Numbered from the stretch's first letter, positions 1 to 8,343 are shown. The stretch is DNA of 33,273 bases from an uncultured Lachnotalea sp. (GCA_948470255.1 CAOKOS010000027.1:1-33273); one strand, 5' to 3'. Notes: a model not told the origin generated them from the sequence alone. Translations and numbers: made by a program.

Positions 1-51
1 ACTGTAAATCTGTTAGCAGTGCTTTCGGTGGTTCGAATCCACCTTCCCCCA
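1..51 (+). tRNA. tRNA-Tyr (GTA), 3' part
   Basis: The window opens inside a tRNA. The anticodon GTA is at positions 4-6, followed by a long variable arm typical of class II tRNAs (Tyr, Leu, Ser), then the T arm with GGTTCGAATCC and an acceptor strand ending TTCCCCC plus discriminator A at 51. Long variable arm plus GTA means tyrosine. The 5' part lies before the window. CCA is not encoded; the next bases are CTC, so CCA must be added by the nucleotidyltransferase. It is the first of three closely spaced tRNA genes. Confidence 0.9.
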
Positions 52-77
52 CTCATACAACTTTATATTGATAATGT

Positions 78-152
<75 letters not shown>

Positions 153-170
153 TAGACACTTTTGTGTCAC

Positions 171-243
<73 letters not shown>

Positions 244-272
244 TTTTTTATGCATAGAAATACAGAACTTGA

Positions 273-316
273 TTAAAAAAAGGATCCTGCTTGCAGCCTA
301 CAGGATCCTTTTTTAA
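273..316 (+). terminator. terminator-like hairpin after the tRNA operon
   Basis: An inverted repeat of about 14-16 bp (A-rich run, then GGATCCTG, paired with CAGGATCC and a T run) with an 11-base loop that contains a smaller CTGC/GCAG hairpin. The T run after the stem fits a rho-independent terminator for the tRNA operon. It also occupies the position of the first hairpin of the 126-bp repeat that follows, so terminator and repeat module are the same element here. Confidence 0.7.
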
Positions 317-442
317 CTTTATAGGAAACTGCATCCTATAAAGTTAAAAAGCTCCGAGAGGATCGCACTGCGGCGGAGAGGAATTATATCGCTGAAGCGA
401 CCCGCCGCAGGCGGAGAATCCTACTTGCAGGATTCTTTGTTC
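273..442 (+). repeat. 126-bp structured repeat, copy A
   Basis: Single copy of a repeat also found at 26614-26764 and in tandem at 32879-33273. Shared blocks in order: a hairpin ending in T's; a TTTATAGGA / TCCTATAAA hairpin with a 7-base loop (12 bp in this copy); the GCTCCG motif; GGATCGCACTGCGGCGG; TATATCGCTGAAGCGA; CCGCCGCAGGCGGAG; then a second AGAATCCT / AGGATTCT hairpin. The block starting at 318 has a degenerate echo at 444 (TGATATAGGA), giving the 126-base period seen in the other loci. It fills most of the 244-455 gap; no coding sequence was seen there. Confidence 0.8.
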
Positions 443-455
443 TTGATATAGGATT

Positions 456-755
456 TTAAATTTCCAGAATTTTTGATACTACGCCCATGGGATTGGCAGG
501 AACACGAAGCTTTGGAATAACACTTTCGGCTCCGTCGCCGTATACCATGCCGTAGCTTAGCATAGGACGAAATTCTTCCATATTTTTCCATGGATTAAGG
601 CCGGAGTTTCGCAGAGAGAGATAGGAGTCCAGCTGACTGTCAAATTTGTAAATAATCCACCAGACAATATCTCCATCAAGATCCTGATTTTTTTCAAAAT
701 ACAGTTTTAATCCCATCCCTTCCGTTTTTGGAAAGCTTCCAGCTGCAAAGAACAA
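456..755 (-). CDS. hypothetical protein, possibly the remnant of a longer gene
   Basis: A 99-residue reading frame that I do not recognise. It has an even, soluble-protein composition, with WWIIYKFD and GDGAESVIPKLRVP segments, so it reads like real protein rather than noise. The only usable start is TTG at 755, preceded by a poor ribosome site. The frame stays open upstream to a stop at 804-806, inside the end of the ZIP gene, and the upstream residues also look protein-like. That pattern fits either a small gene coupled to the ZIP gene 37 bases upstream, or the C-terminal remnant of a gene cut by a rearrangement. Repeat copy A lies directly beyond its 3' end. Confidence 0.4.
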   Translation of the reverse strand: MFFAAGSFPKTEGMGLKLYFEKNQDLDGDIVWWIIYKFDSQLDSYLSLRNSGLNPWKNMEEFRPMLSYGMVYGDGAESVIPKLRVPANPMGVVSKILEI

Positions 756-792
756 ATTTATCCCAATGTTCCTGAATACGGCGTCAGACGGT

Positions 793-1596
793 CTATCCCA
801 GCATTACGTCCAACAGCATCATTATGGCGAAGCCAAGAACAATTCCCATAGTTGCGGTATAAGGCTGTGCTTTTTGATTTCTCTGACATTCCGGGATCAG
901 TTCATGGACAGCGACTAAGATCATGGCGCCAGCAGCAAAGGAAAGGGCAAAAGGCAGTATGGCTTCCACGTAGACTACAAGCAGAGCGCCGATGACGCCG
1001 GCGACAGGCTCCACCAGACCGGAAGCCTGCCCTAGGAAAAAGCTCTTTTTTCTGGAACAGCCTTCCCGTCTTAGAGGGATGGAAACGGCAGCGCCCTCAG
1101 GAAAGTTTTGAAGACCGATTCCGACAGCAATGACAACAGCGCCCATAAGGCTTTCTACGGTATGGCTGCCTTTTTGCAGGGCGCCGAAGGCGACGCCCAC
1201 CGCCAGTCCTTCCGGTATATTGTGAAGGGTAATGGAAAGAATTAACATAATAATTCTGTTTAGACGTTCATTGGGTTTCCCTTGTGTACTGTTGGTTTTG
1301 TTCCTGTAAAAGGAAACAATTTTGTCTGAAATCCACATAAAGAGCGCGCCAGAAAGAAAGCCAATGGTGGCCACCAGATAAGCAGGCGGGCCGGAAGCAG
1401 CTTCTGCCCGTTCAATGGCCGGCTGGAGCAGAGACCAGAAGCTGGCGGCAATCATAACGCCGGAAGCAAAGCCTAACATCAGATTTAGCGCTTTTGGATT
1501 CGGGGACTTGAAAAAGACGACAGTTGCAGCGCCGAGAGCTGTTACGAACCATGTTCCCAGTGTTGCAATTAATGCCATAAGGACAATATTATTCAT
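793..1596 (-). CDS. ZIP family divalent metal transporter
   Basis: A 267-residue integral membrane protein of the ZIP (ZupT/GufA-like) family, which moves zinc and related divalent metals into the cytoplasm. Two metal-site signatures are clear: HNIPEGLAVG in the fourth membrane helix and QNFPEGAAVS in the fifth; an EPVAG stretch and a HELIPE motif near the C-terminus also fit. About eight hydrophobic segments are visible. The loop after helix 3 (FYRNKTNSTQGKPNERLNR) lacks the His-rich stretch seen in many ZIPs. An ATG seven codons upstream (1617) is open, but AGGAGGTG lies just before the ATG at 1596, which decides the start. Metal specificity cannot be read from sequence. No metal regulator is adjacent. 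Confidence 0.9.
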   Translation of the reverse strand: MNNIVLMALIATLGTWFVTALGAATVVFFKSPNPKALNLMLGFASGVMIAASFWSLLQPAIERAEAASGPPAYLVATIGFLSGALFMWISDKIVSFYRNKTNSTQGKPNERLNRIIMLILSITLHNIPEGLAVGVAFGALQKGSHTVESLMGAVVIAVGIGLQNFPEGAAVSIPLRREGCSRKKSFFLGQASGLVEPVAGVIGALLVVYVEAILPFALSFAAGAMILVAVHELIPECQRNQKAQPYTATMGIVLGFAIMMLLDVMLG

Positions 1597-1690
1597 CTTG
1601 CACCTCCTATTAGTCAATATATTTAGGAGGGCATGTATAGGTGAAAAGTTAAAATAATTGAAGCAAATGCCAGTTCAAGGATGAAATCTA

Positions 1691-1719
1691 TTGAACGTCC
1701 CGTGTAATTCTGTTATACT
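1691..1719 (+). promoter_or_regulatory. sigma-A promoter for the Mrp-type ATPase gene
   Basis: TTGAAC at 1691-1696 and TATACT at 1714-1719 with a 17-base spacer, plus a TG one base before the -10 box. Transcription would start near 1726, about 57 bases upstream of the ATPase start codon. Confidence 0.7.
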
Positions 1720-1782
1720 GGTCGGGAAATATAAAAAATACAATGGGAAAACAATTAAATTTAAAGAAAAGAGGGAAATATC

Positions 1783-2619
1783 ATGGCAGAAGAAAGAAAA
1801 TGCTCCAGTACTTCCTGCAAAAAGGATTCCTGTGAAGGCTGCGATAAGGCAAAGGTGGACTTTTCGGTGGCTCCCCATGCCATGAGCCATGTGAAAAAGG
1901 TAATCGGTATTGTCAGCGGAAAAGGAGGCGTAGGTAAATCTCTGGTGACTTCTCTTTTGGCGGTAACCATGAGTAAAAAGGGCTATCAGTGCGGCATTTT
2001 AGATGCCGATATTACAGGGCCGTCCATTCCCAAAGCTTTTGGCGTGAAAGATAAGGTGATGGCTTCTGGAGATGGGATGCTTCCGGTATACAGCCAAGGG
2101 GGAATTCCCATTATGTCCATTAATCTGATTTTGCCAAGCGACACGGATCCGGTGGTATGGAGAGGCCCGGTGATTGCAAATACGGTGAAACAATTCTGGT
2201 CCGACGTGATTTGGGGCGATCTGGACTATCTTTTTGTGGATATGCCTCCGGGAACAGGAGATGTGCCCCTGACCGTGTTCCAGTCCCTTCCTGTGGACGG
2301 AATCGTGGTGGTGACTTCCCCCCAGGAGCTGGTATCTATGATTGTGGCGAAAGCAGTGAAGATGGCGGAACTTATGAAAATACCGGTGTTGGGCCTGGTG
2401 GAGAATATGTCTTATTTCAGATGTCCCGATAATGGAAAAGATTATCAGATTTTTGGAGAAAGCCATATTAATGAAATTGCGGAAGTCCATGGTCTTCCGG
2501 TTTTGGCGCAGATTCCCATTGATCCGGCGATTGCCGCTGCCTGTGACGGCGGGCGTATTGAAGAATTTGAGGGAAGCTGCATGGATGTGGCTGTGAAAAA
2601 GCTGGAGGAAAATGTATAA
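1783..2619 (+). CDS. mrp: Mrp/NBP35 family ATP-binding protein (iron-sulfur carrier)
   Basis: A 278-residue cytosolic P-loop ATPase of the Mrp/ApbC/Nbp35 group, thought to carry and deliver iron-sulfur clusters. The deviant Walker A motif SGKGGVGKS is near residue 45, followed by a DADITGPS switch and a VDMPPGTGD motif typical of Mrp. The N-terminus has four cysteines within residues 7-20 (CSSTSCKKDSCEGC), like the cluster-binding tail of Nbp35-type members. At the C-terminal site, where family members usually have CPxC, the sequence is CPDNGK with only one cysteine. The start is supported by GAGGGA upstream. The phosphoesterase gene overlaps its stop by one base. Confidence 0.9.
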   Translation: MAEERKCSSTSCKKDSCEGCDKAKVDFSVAPHAMSHVKKVIGIVSGKGGVGKSLVTSLLAVTMSKKGYQCGILDADITGPSIPKAFGVKDKVMASGDGMLPVYSQGGIPIMSINLILPSDTDPVVWRGPVIANTVKQFWSDVIWGDLDYLFVDMPPGTGDVPLTVFQSLPVDGIVVVTSPQELVSMIVAKAVKMAELMKIPVLGLVENMSYFRCPDNGKDYQIFGESHINEIAEVHGLPVLAQIPIDPAIAAACDGGRIEEFEGSCMDVAVKKLEENV

Positions 2620-3173
2620 TGAAGCTGATGATCGCTTCGGACATCCATGGCTCTGCTTATTATTGTAAAAAGATGCTGGAATGTTATCAGGAAGAAAAGG
2701 CGGGGAGGCTTTTGCTTTTAGGCGACCTTTTGTATCATGGCCCCAGAAATGATCTGCCCAGGGATTATGCGCCAAAAGAAGTTATTACCATGTTGAATGA
2801 GGTACGGGAGGAGCTTCTTTGCGTACGGGGAAACTGTGACGCGCAGGTGGATCAGATGGTGCTTAAGTTTCCCATTTTGTCAGATTCGATGATTCTGTAT
2901 TTGGATGGGCACACGATGTTTGCTACCCATGGGCATGTTTATAACAGGGATAACCTGCCTTTTTTGAAAAAGGGTGATATACTCCTCCATGGACATACTC
3001 ATGTGCAGGCCATGGAAAAGTACGGTGAATATATTTATCTGAACCCTGGTTCTGTTTCCATTCCTAAAAATGGGAATGAAAACAGTTATATGATTTATGA
3101 AGATGGGATCTTTACTATCAAAAATCTGGACGGGAAAGATAAAAACAGTTTTATACTGAAGGAGAGGAATTAA
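2619..3173 (+). CDS. YfcE-type metallophosphodiesterase
   Basis: A 184-residue calcineurin-like phosphoesterase of the YfcE/MJ0936 family, which binds two metal ions and hydrolyses phosphodiesters; the natural substrate is uncertain. All five metal-ligand blocks are present in order: SDIHG (residue 7 on), GDLLYHGPR, GNCD, THGH and HGHTH. The C-terminal NPGSVSIPK is also typical. The A of its ATG is the last base of the ATPase stop codon, so the two genes are translationally coupled. It is close to full length for the family. Confidence 0.9.
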   Translation: MKLMIASDIHGSAYYCKKMLECYQEEKAGRLLLLGDLLYHGPRNDLPRDYAPKEVITMLNEVREELLCVRGNCDAQVDQMVLKFPILSDSMILYLDGHTMFATHGHVYNRDNLPFLKKGDILLHGHTHVQAMEKYGEYIYLNPGSVSIPKNGNENSYMIYEDGIFTIKNLDGKDKNSFILKERN

Positions 3174-3177
3174 GAAA

Positions 3178-3588
3178 ATGAATACAAGAGTAATGGAAAC
3201 GAAAGAGCGTCACGATAAAGGCTTTAATTGCTGCCAGGCAGTTGCATGTACTTATTGTGATTTGTTTGGGATGGATGAAGCTACGGCCTTTAAAGCGTGT
3301 GAAGCTTTTGGCGCAGGAATGGGAGGTATGCAGGGTACTTGTGGGGCTGTCTCGGGAGCCGTGTTTTTGGCAGGGCTTAAAAACAGCTGCGGGGATTTGG
3401 AAAAACCTGTAAGTAAGGGACAGACTTATAAGCTTTCCAAAACGATTGCAGAGCGGTTTCAGCAGAAAAACGGAAGCCTGGTGTGTGGGGAGCTGAAAGG
3501 CGTGGAAACAAAAAAACCCCTTCGTTCCTGTGAGGGATGTATTCTCGATGCAGCGGAGCTGGTGGAAGAAATTCTTTTGAATAAGTGA
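3178..3588 (+). CDS. C_GCAxxG_C_C family redox-type protein
   Basis: A 136-residue small cytosolic protein matching the C_GCAxxG_C_C family, whose conserved cysteines suggest a redox or metal-binding role; the exact function is unknown. Visible blocks are FNCCQAVACTYC (residues 15-26), GAGMGGMQGTCGAVSGA in the middle, a VCGELKG segment and SCEGCILDAAELVEE near the end. It starts four bases after the phosphoesterase stop, with AGGAGAGG upstream, so it belongs to the same operon. A weak A+T-rich hairpin (AAAGAAAT/ATTTCTTT) follows the stop. Confidence 0.85.
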   Translation: MNTRVMETKERHDKGFNCCQAVACTYCDLFGMDEATAFKACEAFGAGMGGMQGTCGAVSGAVFLAGLKNSCGDLEKPVSKGQTYKLSKTIAERFQQKNGSLVCGELKGVETKKPLRSCEGCILDAAELVEEILLNK

Positions 3589-3635
3589 TAAAAGAAATTA
3601 TATTATTTCTTTTGTACAGGATATAGGGACTATAA

Positions 3636-5072
3636 ATGTCAAAATTATATGAACGGCTTACGGCATATGGAAACTCAAACGTTTACCCGCTCCATATGCC
3701 GGGCCATAAAAGAAAAGGTGAAAAATTTTCTTTTGGGAATCCCTTTGCCATTGACATTACGGAAATAGATGGTTTTGATAACCTTCACCATCCCACGGGA
3801 ATCCTTAAAGAAGCTATGGAAGCAGCGGCGGCTATTTATGGAGCGGAAAAAAGTTATTTTCTCGTAAATGGAAGCAGCTGCGGGATCCTGGCGGCTATAT
3901 CTGCCTGTGTTTCTTTCGGGGGAAAGCTGCTGGTGGCAAGGAATTGTCATAAATCAGTTTATCACGGGATTATTTTGCGAAGGATTACTCCTGTCTATTT
4001 GTGCCCGGATATGGTTTCAGGCTGGGGAATGAGCAGCGGGATATCGCCGGAAATGGTAGAAGCGGCTCTTTTAAAAAACCCGGATGTGGAAGCAGTTTTA
4101 ATTACTTCCCCCACATATGAAGGGGTTATTTCAGATGTCAAGGGGATTTGCGAAATTTCCCACAAATATGGGGTTCCTGTGATCGTGGATGCTGCCCATG
4201 GGGCACATTTTTCATTTTGGGATATCTGTGAATCAGCTGTCTTTTGCGGAGCCGATCTTGTGGTTGAAAGTCTTCATAAAACACTTCCTTCTCTGACTCA
4301 AACGGCAGTTCTCCATAAAAATTCTATATGGGTCGATGAAATGCGCCTGGAATGGTATCTGCAGGTGTATCAGACATCCAGCCCTTCTTATGTACTGATG
4401 GCTTCCATGGATTCCTGTATTGATTATGCGGTTAGCAAACAGGGAAAAGAAGATATGGGATCCTATGTGCGGGAGCTTCAAAATTTTAGGAAAGAGGCGG
4501 GAGCGCTTTCCCATATTGGACTTTTATCTGGAAGTGAAGCCGGAGGGTTTTCTTATGATATTTCTAAATTGGTAATCCAGGCGGTAGGCTGGGGCGGAAA
4601 AGAGCTTTATGAGAAACTGCGCCAGGATTATCAGATACAGCCGGAAATGTATACGGAAAATTATGTGGTATTAATGACATCAATGGCGGATAATTCTGTA
4701 GTTTTCCACCATCTTTTTGATGTTTTTGTGGATATCAACAACAAATGCAGTGGAAATTGTGGAAAACTAAAAGAAAAAAATGACGATTTTCAGCCTTTCC
4801 CGGAACCGCAGGTGGTTCTGATACCTGCGTCGGCCATAGAGAAGAAGAAAACCCCTTTTCCCCTGGAGCAATGTGAAGGGAGGATTTCCGGTGAGTTTGC
4901 CTATTTGTATCCTCCAGGAATTCCGATTTTAGTGTCGGGGGAGCGGGTAACTGTCCAAGTAATTGAGACGCTGAAAAGGTATGAAAAAAAAGGTTTTGAA
5001 GTTTTGGGGCCGAAAAATTTTAAAGCTGGCGAGCTGCTGACCATTGAGGAAGAGGTGGAGGATTTTGGGTAA
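3636..5072 (+). CDS. Orn/Lys/Arg decarboxylase family PLP enzyme
   Basis: A 478-residue pyridoxal-phosphate enzyme of the class I/II aminotransferase fold in the Orn/Lys/Arg decarboxylase group (compare YaaO/SpeA of Bacillus). It begins with the characteristic YPLHMPGHKRK; the cofactor-binding lysine is K215 in ESLHKTLPSLTQ, and DAAHGAH upstream holds the cofactor Asp. The C-terminal domain carries the usual YPPGIPI motif. It lacks the N-terminal wing domain of the large inducible decarboxylases. The likely product is a polyamine precursor (cadaverine or agmatine), but substrate cannot be told from sequence. As in Bacillus it stands just upstream of a nucleotide-kinase gene and holB. Confidence 0.88.
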   Translation: MSKLYERLTAYGNSNVYPLHMPGHKRKGEKFSFGNPFAIDITEIDGFDNLHHPTGILKEAMEAAAAIYGAEKSYFLVNGSSCGILAAISACVSFGGKLLVARNCHKSVYHGIILRRITPVYLCPDMVSGWGMSSGISPEMVEAALLKNPDVEAVLITSPTYEGVISDVKGICEISHKYGVPVIVDAAHGAHFSFWDICESAVFCGADLVVESLHKTLPSLTQTAVLHKNSIWVDEMRLEWYLQVYQTSSPSYVLMASMDSCIDYAVSKQGKEDMGSYVRELQNFRKEAGALSHIGLLSGSEAGGFSYDISKLVIQAVGWGGKELYEKLRQDYQIQPEMYTENYVVLMTSMADNSVVFHHLFDVFVDINNKCSGNCGKLKEKNDDFQPFPEPQVVLIPASAIEKKKTPFPLEQCEGRISGEFAYLYPPGIPILVSGERVTVQVIETLKRYEKKGFEVLGPKNFKAGELLTIEEEVEDFG

Positions 5073-5679
5073 AATTTTTTATCTTATGGGAAAGAGCGCA
5101 TGTGGAAAGGACAGTATTTTCCGGATGCTGGCGGCGGATATGGAATTAAACCTGAAAACGGTCACTATGTATACCACAAGGCCGAAAAGAAGCGGGGAAG
5201 AAGAAGGGCGGGAGTATTTTTTCCGGGATGAAGCTTTTCTTTTGCGAAAAAAGCAGGAAGGGTTTGTAATGGAGTGCCGCACTTATGAGACAATATTCGG
5301 CCCCTGGAGTTATTTTACCATGGATGATGGACAGATTGATTTGAGCAAGTTCAGTTATTTGATGATTGGGACGTTGGAATCTTATGAGAATACGAAGCTG
5401 TATTTTGAAAACCACGGTAGGAAGGTATTGGTTCCTGTTTATATAGAAGTAGAAGACGGAGAACGGCTTTTGCGGGCGGTGAAACGGGAGATGTGTGAGG
5501 AAGAGCCTCATTACGCGGAGGTATGCCGGAGGTTTTTGGCAGATAGTGAAGATTTTTGCCAGAAAAATCTGGACAGGCTGGGAATAGACCGGGTTTTTTG
5601 GAATAAGGAGCTTTCTGTCTGCAAAGAGGAGATAAAAACAGTTGTTCTTGAAAAGCTGAAGGAAAGTGTGTTATACTGA
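5065..5679 (+). CDS. guanylate kinase-like protein
   Basis: About 204 residues, related to guanylate kinase. A Walker A loop GKSACGKDS lies near residue 9, followed by TTRPKRSGEEEGREYFF, which matches the GMP-binding signature TTRxxRxGExxGxxYxF. The rest is divergent, so substrate is uncertain; it is not the main cellular Gmk by similarity alone. I chose TTG at 5065 because it gives MGKIFYLMGKS, the expected N-terminus, and overlaps the decarboxylase stop by 8 bases, after GGTGGAGG. An upstream TTG (5044) and an ATG at 5086 are alternatives. In Bacillus this slot, between yaaO and holB, holds tmk. Confidence 0.8.
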   Translation: MGKIFYLMGKSACGKDSIFRMLAADMELNLKTVTMYTTRPKRSGEEEGREYFFRDEAFLLRKKQEGFVMECRTYETIFGPWSYFTMDDGQIDLSKFSYLMIGTLESYENTKLYFENHGRKVLVPVYIEVEDGERLLRAVKREMCEEEPHYAEVCRRFLADSEDFCQKNLDRLGIDRVFWNKELSVCKEEIKTVVLEKLKESVLY

Positions 5680-5703
5680 ACAAAGGAAAAGGAGGCGTGA
5701 CAA

Positions 5704-6699
5704 ATGCTGGGATTTGAAGATATTTTGGGACATGAACAAATAAAAGAATATTTCAAAAACGCATTGGAGCGCCATCAGGTGTCCCATGCGTATATACTGA
5801 CGGGAGAAGCGGGGATGGGCAGAAAGACATTGGCAAATGCGTTTGCCATGGCGCTTCAGTGTGAAAACGGCCAGTCCAAAGCGTGCGGGGCATGTCATTC
5901 CTGCCGTCAGTTTGTGAGCAGCAACCATCCCGATGTGATTTATGTCCGCCATGAAAAACCAGCCAGCATCGGAGTGAAGGAAGTGCGGGAACAGATTGTG
6001 GGGGATGTGGATATTAAGCCTTATAGCAGCCCCTACAAAATTTATATTGTGGATCAGGCGGAGCTTTTGACGCCGGAGGCTCAGAATGCTCTTTTGAAGA
6101 CCATTGAGGAGCCGCCGGAATATGTGGTTCTTTTTTTGCTGGCGACAAATTCGGAAGCGTTTTTGCCGACGGTTTTGTCCCGCTGTACAGTGATCAAGCT
6201 GAAGCCTTTGTATGATAAAGTGATTAAGACGTATTTAAAGGAGCATGAAAAAGTATCCGACCATCAGGCGGATATCTGCACGGCATTTGCCAGGGGAAAC
6301 CTGGGGAAGGCCATTGCGCTTGCTTCGTCGGAGGAATTTGCATTGCTGCAGGAGGTTGTCCTGAAGCTGTTGGAGCATGTGCAGGATATGAGTGTCGCTC
6401 AGATGTTTGGTATTCTGAAGGAAATAAAAGATGCGAACCTGAATATCTGGGAATGTCTGGATTTTATGCAGCTGTGGTACAGGGATGTGCTGATGTTTAA
6501 GGCTACGCGGGATACGTCCATGTTTATTTTCAAGGATGAATATAAATATATTAAGGAAGCGGCAGACCACAGTTCCTTTGACGGGATTGAGAAAATTTTG
6601 AAAGCCATTGATAAGGCAGGCGTACGTCTCAGGGCCAATGTGAATTTTGAGGTGGCAATGGAGCTTATGCTGCTGGTGATGAAGGAGAATTTTGTATGA
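5704..6699 (+). CDS. holB: DNA polymerase III subunit delta'
   Basis: A 331-residue clamp-loader subunit of the replicative DNA polymerase. The N-terminal AAA+ fold has ILGHEQIKEYF, a degenerate P-loop GEAGMGRKT (residues 34-42, with Arg where the Walker lysine is expected), a four-cysteine zinc module (C upstream, then CGACHSC), an IVDQAELLTPEAQNALLKTIEEPP block in the Walker B region, and the conserved SRC motif in TVLSRCTVIKL. The C-terminal collar domain follows. A degenerate P-loop is normal for delta', which does not need to hydrolyse ATP. AAAGGAGGCG precedes the start. It overlaps ricT by four bases (ATGA), as in related genomes. Confidence 0.92.
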   Translation: MLGFEDILGHEQIKEYFKNALERHQVSHAYILTGEAGMGRKTLANAFAMALQCENGQSKACGACHSCRQFVSSNHPDVIYVRHEKPASIGVKEVREQIVGDVDIKPYSSPYKIYIVDQAELLTPEAQNALLKTIEEPPEYVVLFLLATNSEAFLPTVLSRCTVIKLKPLYDKVIKTYLKEHEKVSDHQADICTAFARGNLGKAIALASSEEFALLQEVVLKLLEHVQDMSVAQMFGILKEIKDANLNIWECLDFMQLWYRDVLMFKATRDTSMFIFKDEYKYIKEAADHSSFDGIEKILKAIDKAGVRLRANVNFEVAMELMLLVMKENFV

Positions 6700-7616
6700 C
6701 GAATGTGGTAGGCGTGCGGTTTCGCACGGCAGATAAAATATATTTTTTTGCACCGGGGGATCTGGATATTCAAAAAGGCCAGAATGTCATTGTAGAGACA
6801 GCCAGAGGTGTGGAATATGGTTATGTGGTTATGGGGGTAAAGGAGGTTGACGATAGCAAGATTGTACAGCCTTTGAAGCCGGTACTGCGGATTGCCACAA
6901 GGGAAGACGACGAAGTAGAAGAACGGAATAAAAAGAAAGAACGGGAAGCATTTAAAATCTGCCAGAAAAAAATTGAAAAGCACAATCTGGAGATGAAATT
7001 GATTGATGCGGAATATACTTTTGATAATAATAAAGTATTGTTTTATTTTACCGCCGATGGAAGGATTGATTTCCGCGAGCTGGTGAAAGATTTGGCTTCC
7101 GTGTTTAAAACCAGGATTGAACTGCGCCAGATCGGTGTCCGGGACGAGACGAAAATCCTGGGCGGCGTAGGTATTTGCGGCAGGGCCTTATGCTGCCATT
7201 CTTATTTGTCTGAATTTATTCCCGTGTCCATTAAAATGGCGAAGGAACAGAATTTATCGCTGAATCCCACGAAGATTTCAGGCACATGCGGCAGGTTGAT
7301 GTGTTGTTTAAAAAATGAAGAGGAAACCTACCGTTATTTGAACAGTAAGCTTCCAAATGTGGGGGATCGTGTGACTACGGACGATGGCCTTCGCGGTGAG
7401 GTGGCCAGTGTCAACGTACTTCGCCAGCGGGTGAAGGTAATTGTATTTTTGGAGAATGATGAGAAAGATATCCGGGAATATCAAGTAGAACAGCTCCGTT
7501 TCCGTCCCCGCAAAAAAAAGGAAAAGGAAAAATTGGATAAAAAAGAAGAGCAGGAACTTAAAAAACTGGAAGCTCTCGAAAGAAAAGAAGGGAAATCAAA
7601 ACTGAGTGACGATTAA
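6696..7616 (+). CDS. ricT: PSP1-domain protein RicT (YaaT)
   Basis: A 306-residue protein of the PSP1/YaaT family. In Bacillus, RicT forms the iron-sulfur Ric complex with RicA and RicF and directs RNase Y-dependent mRNA processing. The paired cysteine motifs that hold clusters are clear: GICGRALCCHSYL and GTCGRLMCCLKNEE. The N-terminal part (VVGVRFRTADKIYFF) starts the PSP1 fold; the C-terminus is a charged Lys/Glu-rich helix of about 40 residues. Its ATG overlaps the holB stop. The yabA gene found after yaaT in Bacillus is missing here. Confidence 0.93.
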   Translation: MTNVVGVRFRTADKIYFFAPGDLDIQKGQNVIVETARGVEYGYVVMGVKEVDDSKIVQPLKPVLRIATREDDEVEERNKKKEREAFKICQKKIEKHNLEMKLIDAEYTFDNNKVLFYFTADGRIDFRELVKDLASVFKTRIELRQIGVRDETKILGGVGICGRALCCHSYLSEFIPVSIKMAKEQNLSLNPTKISGTCGRLMCCLKNEEETYRYLNSKLPNVGDRVTTDDGLRGEVASVNVLRQRVKVIVFLENDEKDIREYQVEQLRFRPRKKKEKEKLDKKEEQELKKLEALERKEGKSKLSDD

Positions 7617-8343
7617 ACTTTTAGAACACGAGCGTATTGATGAACTGCAGCGGAACGGCTACCGCATTATCCAGAACACGCAAAAATTTTGTTTTGGTAT
7701 GGATGCAGTGTTTTTGTCAGGTTTTGCTTCTGCAAAAAAGGGAGAACGGGTGTTGGATTTGGGGACCGGTACAGGGATTATTCCCATTTTGATGGAAGCA
7801 AAGACGGATGGAGATTATTTCTGCGGCCTGGAAATCCAGGCAGATGTGGCAGAGATGGCTGCCAGAAGTGTAGCCCTCAACGGGCTGGAAGAAAAAATCG
7901 CGATTGTGACAGGAGATATGAAGGAGGCCTCGAAGATTTTCGGAAAGGCTTCTTTTGATGTGGTCACTTGTAATCCTCCTTACATGAGTCAGAATCATGG
8001 CCTGAAAAACCCGGAGGAGCCAAAAGCCATTGCCAGACATGAAATCCTTTGCACTTTTGAGGACGTGGCTAGGGAGGCGGCGGCAGTTTTGAAGCCTGGC
8101 GGGCGGTTTTATCTGGTGCATCGGCCCAGCCGGCTTTTGGAGCTGTTTCGGACAATGCAGGCTTACCATCTGGAACCCAAAAGAATGAAGTTTGTGCACC
8201 CATACATCACATCAGAGGCCAATATGGCGCTTTTGGAGGCATTTCGGGGAGGCCGTTCCCAGATGCGGGTGGAGGCTCCCCTTGTGGTGTATGAGCGCCC
8301 GGGAGTTTATACAAGAGAAATTTATGATATTTACGGCTATTGA
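7606..8343 (+). CDS. tRNA1(Val) adenine-N6-methyltransferase family protein
   Basis: A 245-residue SAM-dependent methyltransferase of the YabB/YfiC (TrmN6) family, expected to methylate adenine 37 of a valine tRNA. The SAM-binding motif DLGTGTGIIPI is near residue 50, and the N6-adenine methyltransferase catalytic motif NPPY is at CNPPYMSQN. The N-terminal RIIQNTQKFCFGMDAVFLS is typical of the family. It starts with GTG at 7606, overlapping the ricT end by 11 bases. The order ricT, yabB, rsmI matches that of Bacillus. Confidence 0.88.
   Translation: MTIKLLEHERIDELQRNGYRIIQNTQKFCFGMDAVFLSGFASAKKGERVLDLGTGTGIIPILMEAKTDGDYFCGLEIQADVAEMAARSVALNGLEEKIAIVTGDMKEASKIFGKASFDVVTCNPPYMSQNHGLKNPEEPKAIARHEILCTFEDVAREAAAVLKPGGRFYLVHRPSRLLELFRTMQAYHLEPKRMKFVHPYITSEANMALLEAFRGGRSQMRVEAPLVVYERPGVYTREIYDIYGY

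Noticed and set aside
1999-2775. A 258-codon minus-strand frame opposite the Mrp-type gene
   Set aside because: The His/Asn-rich composition and full overlap with a clear Mrp ATPase mark it as a shadow.
5704-6699. Arg in place of the Walker A lysine in HolB as a sign of an inactive gene
   Set aside because: Delta' subunits commonly have degenerate P-loops; the zinc module and SRC motif are intact.
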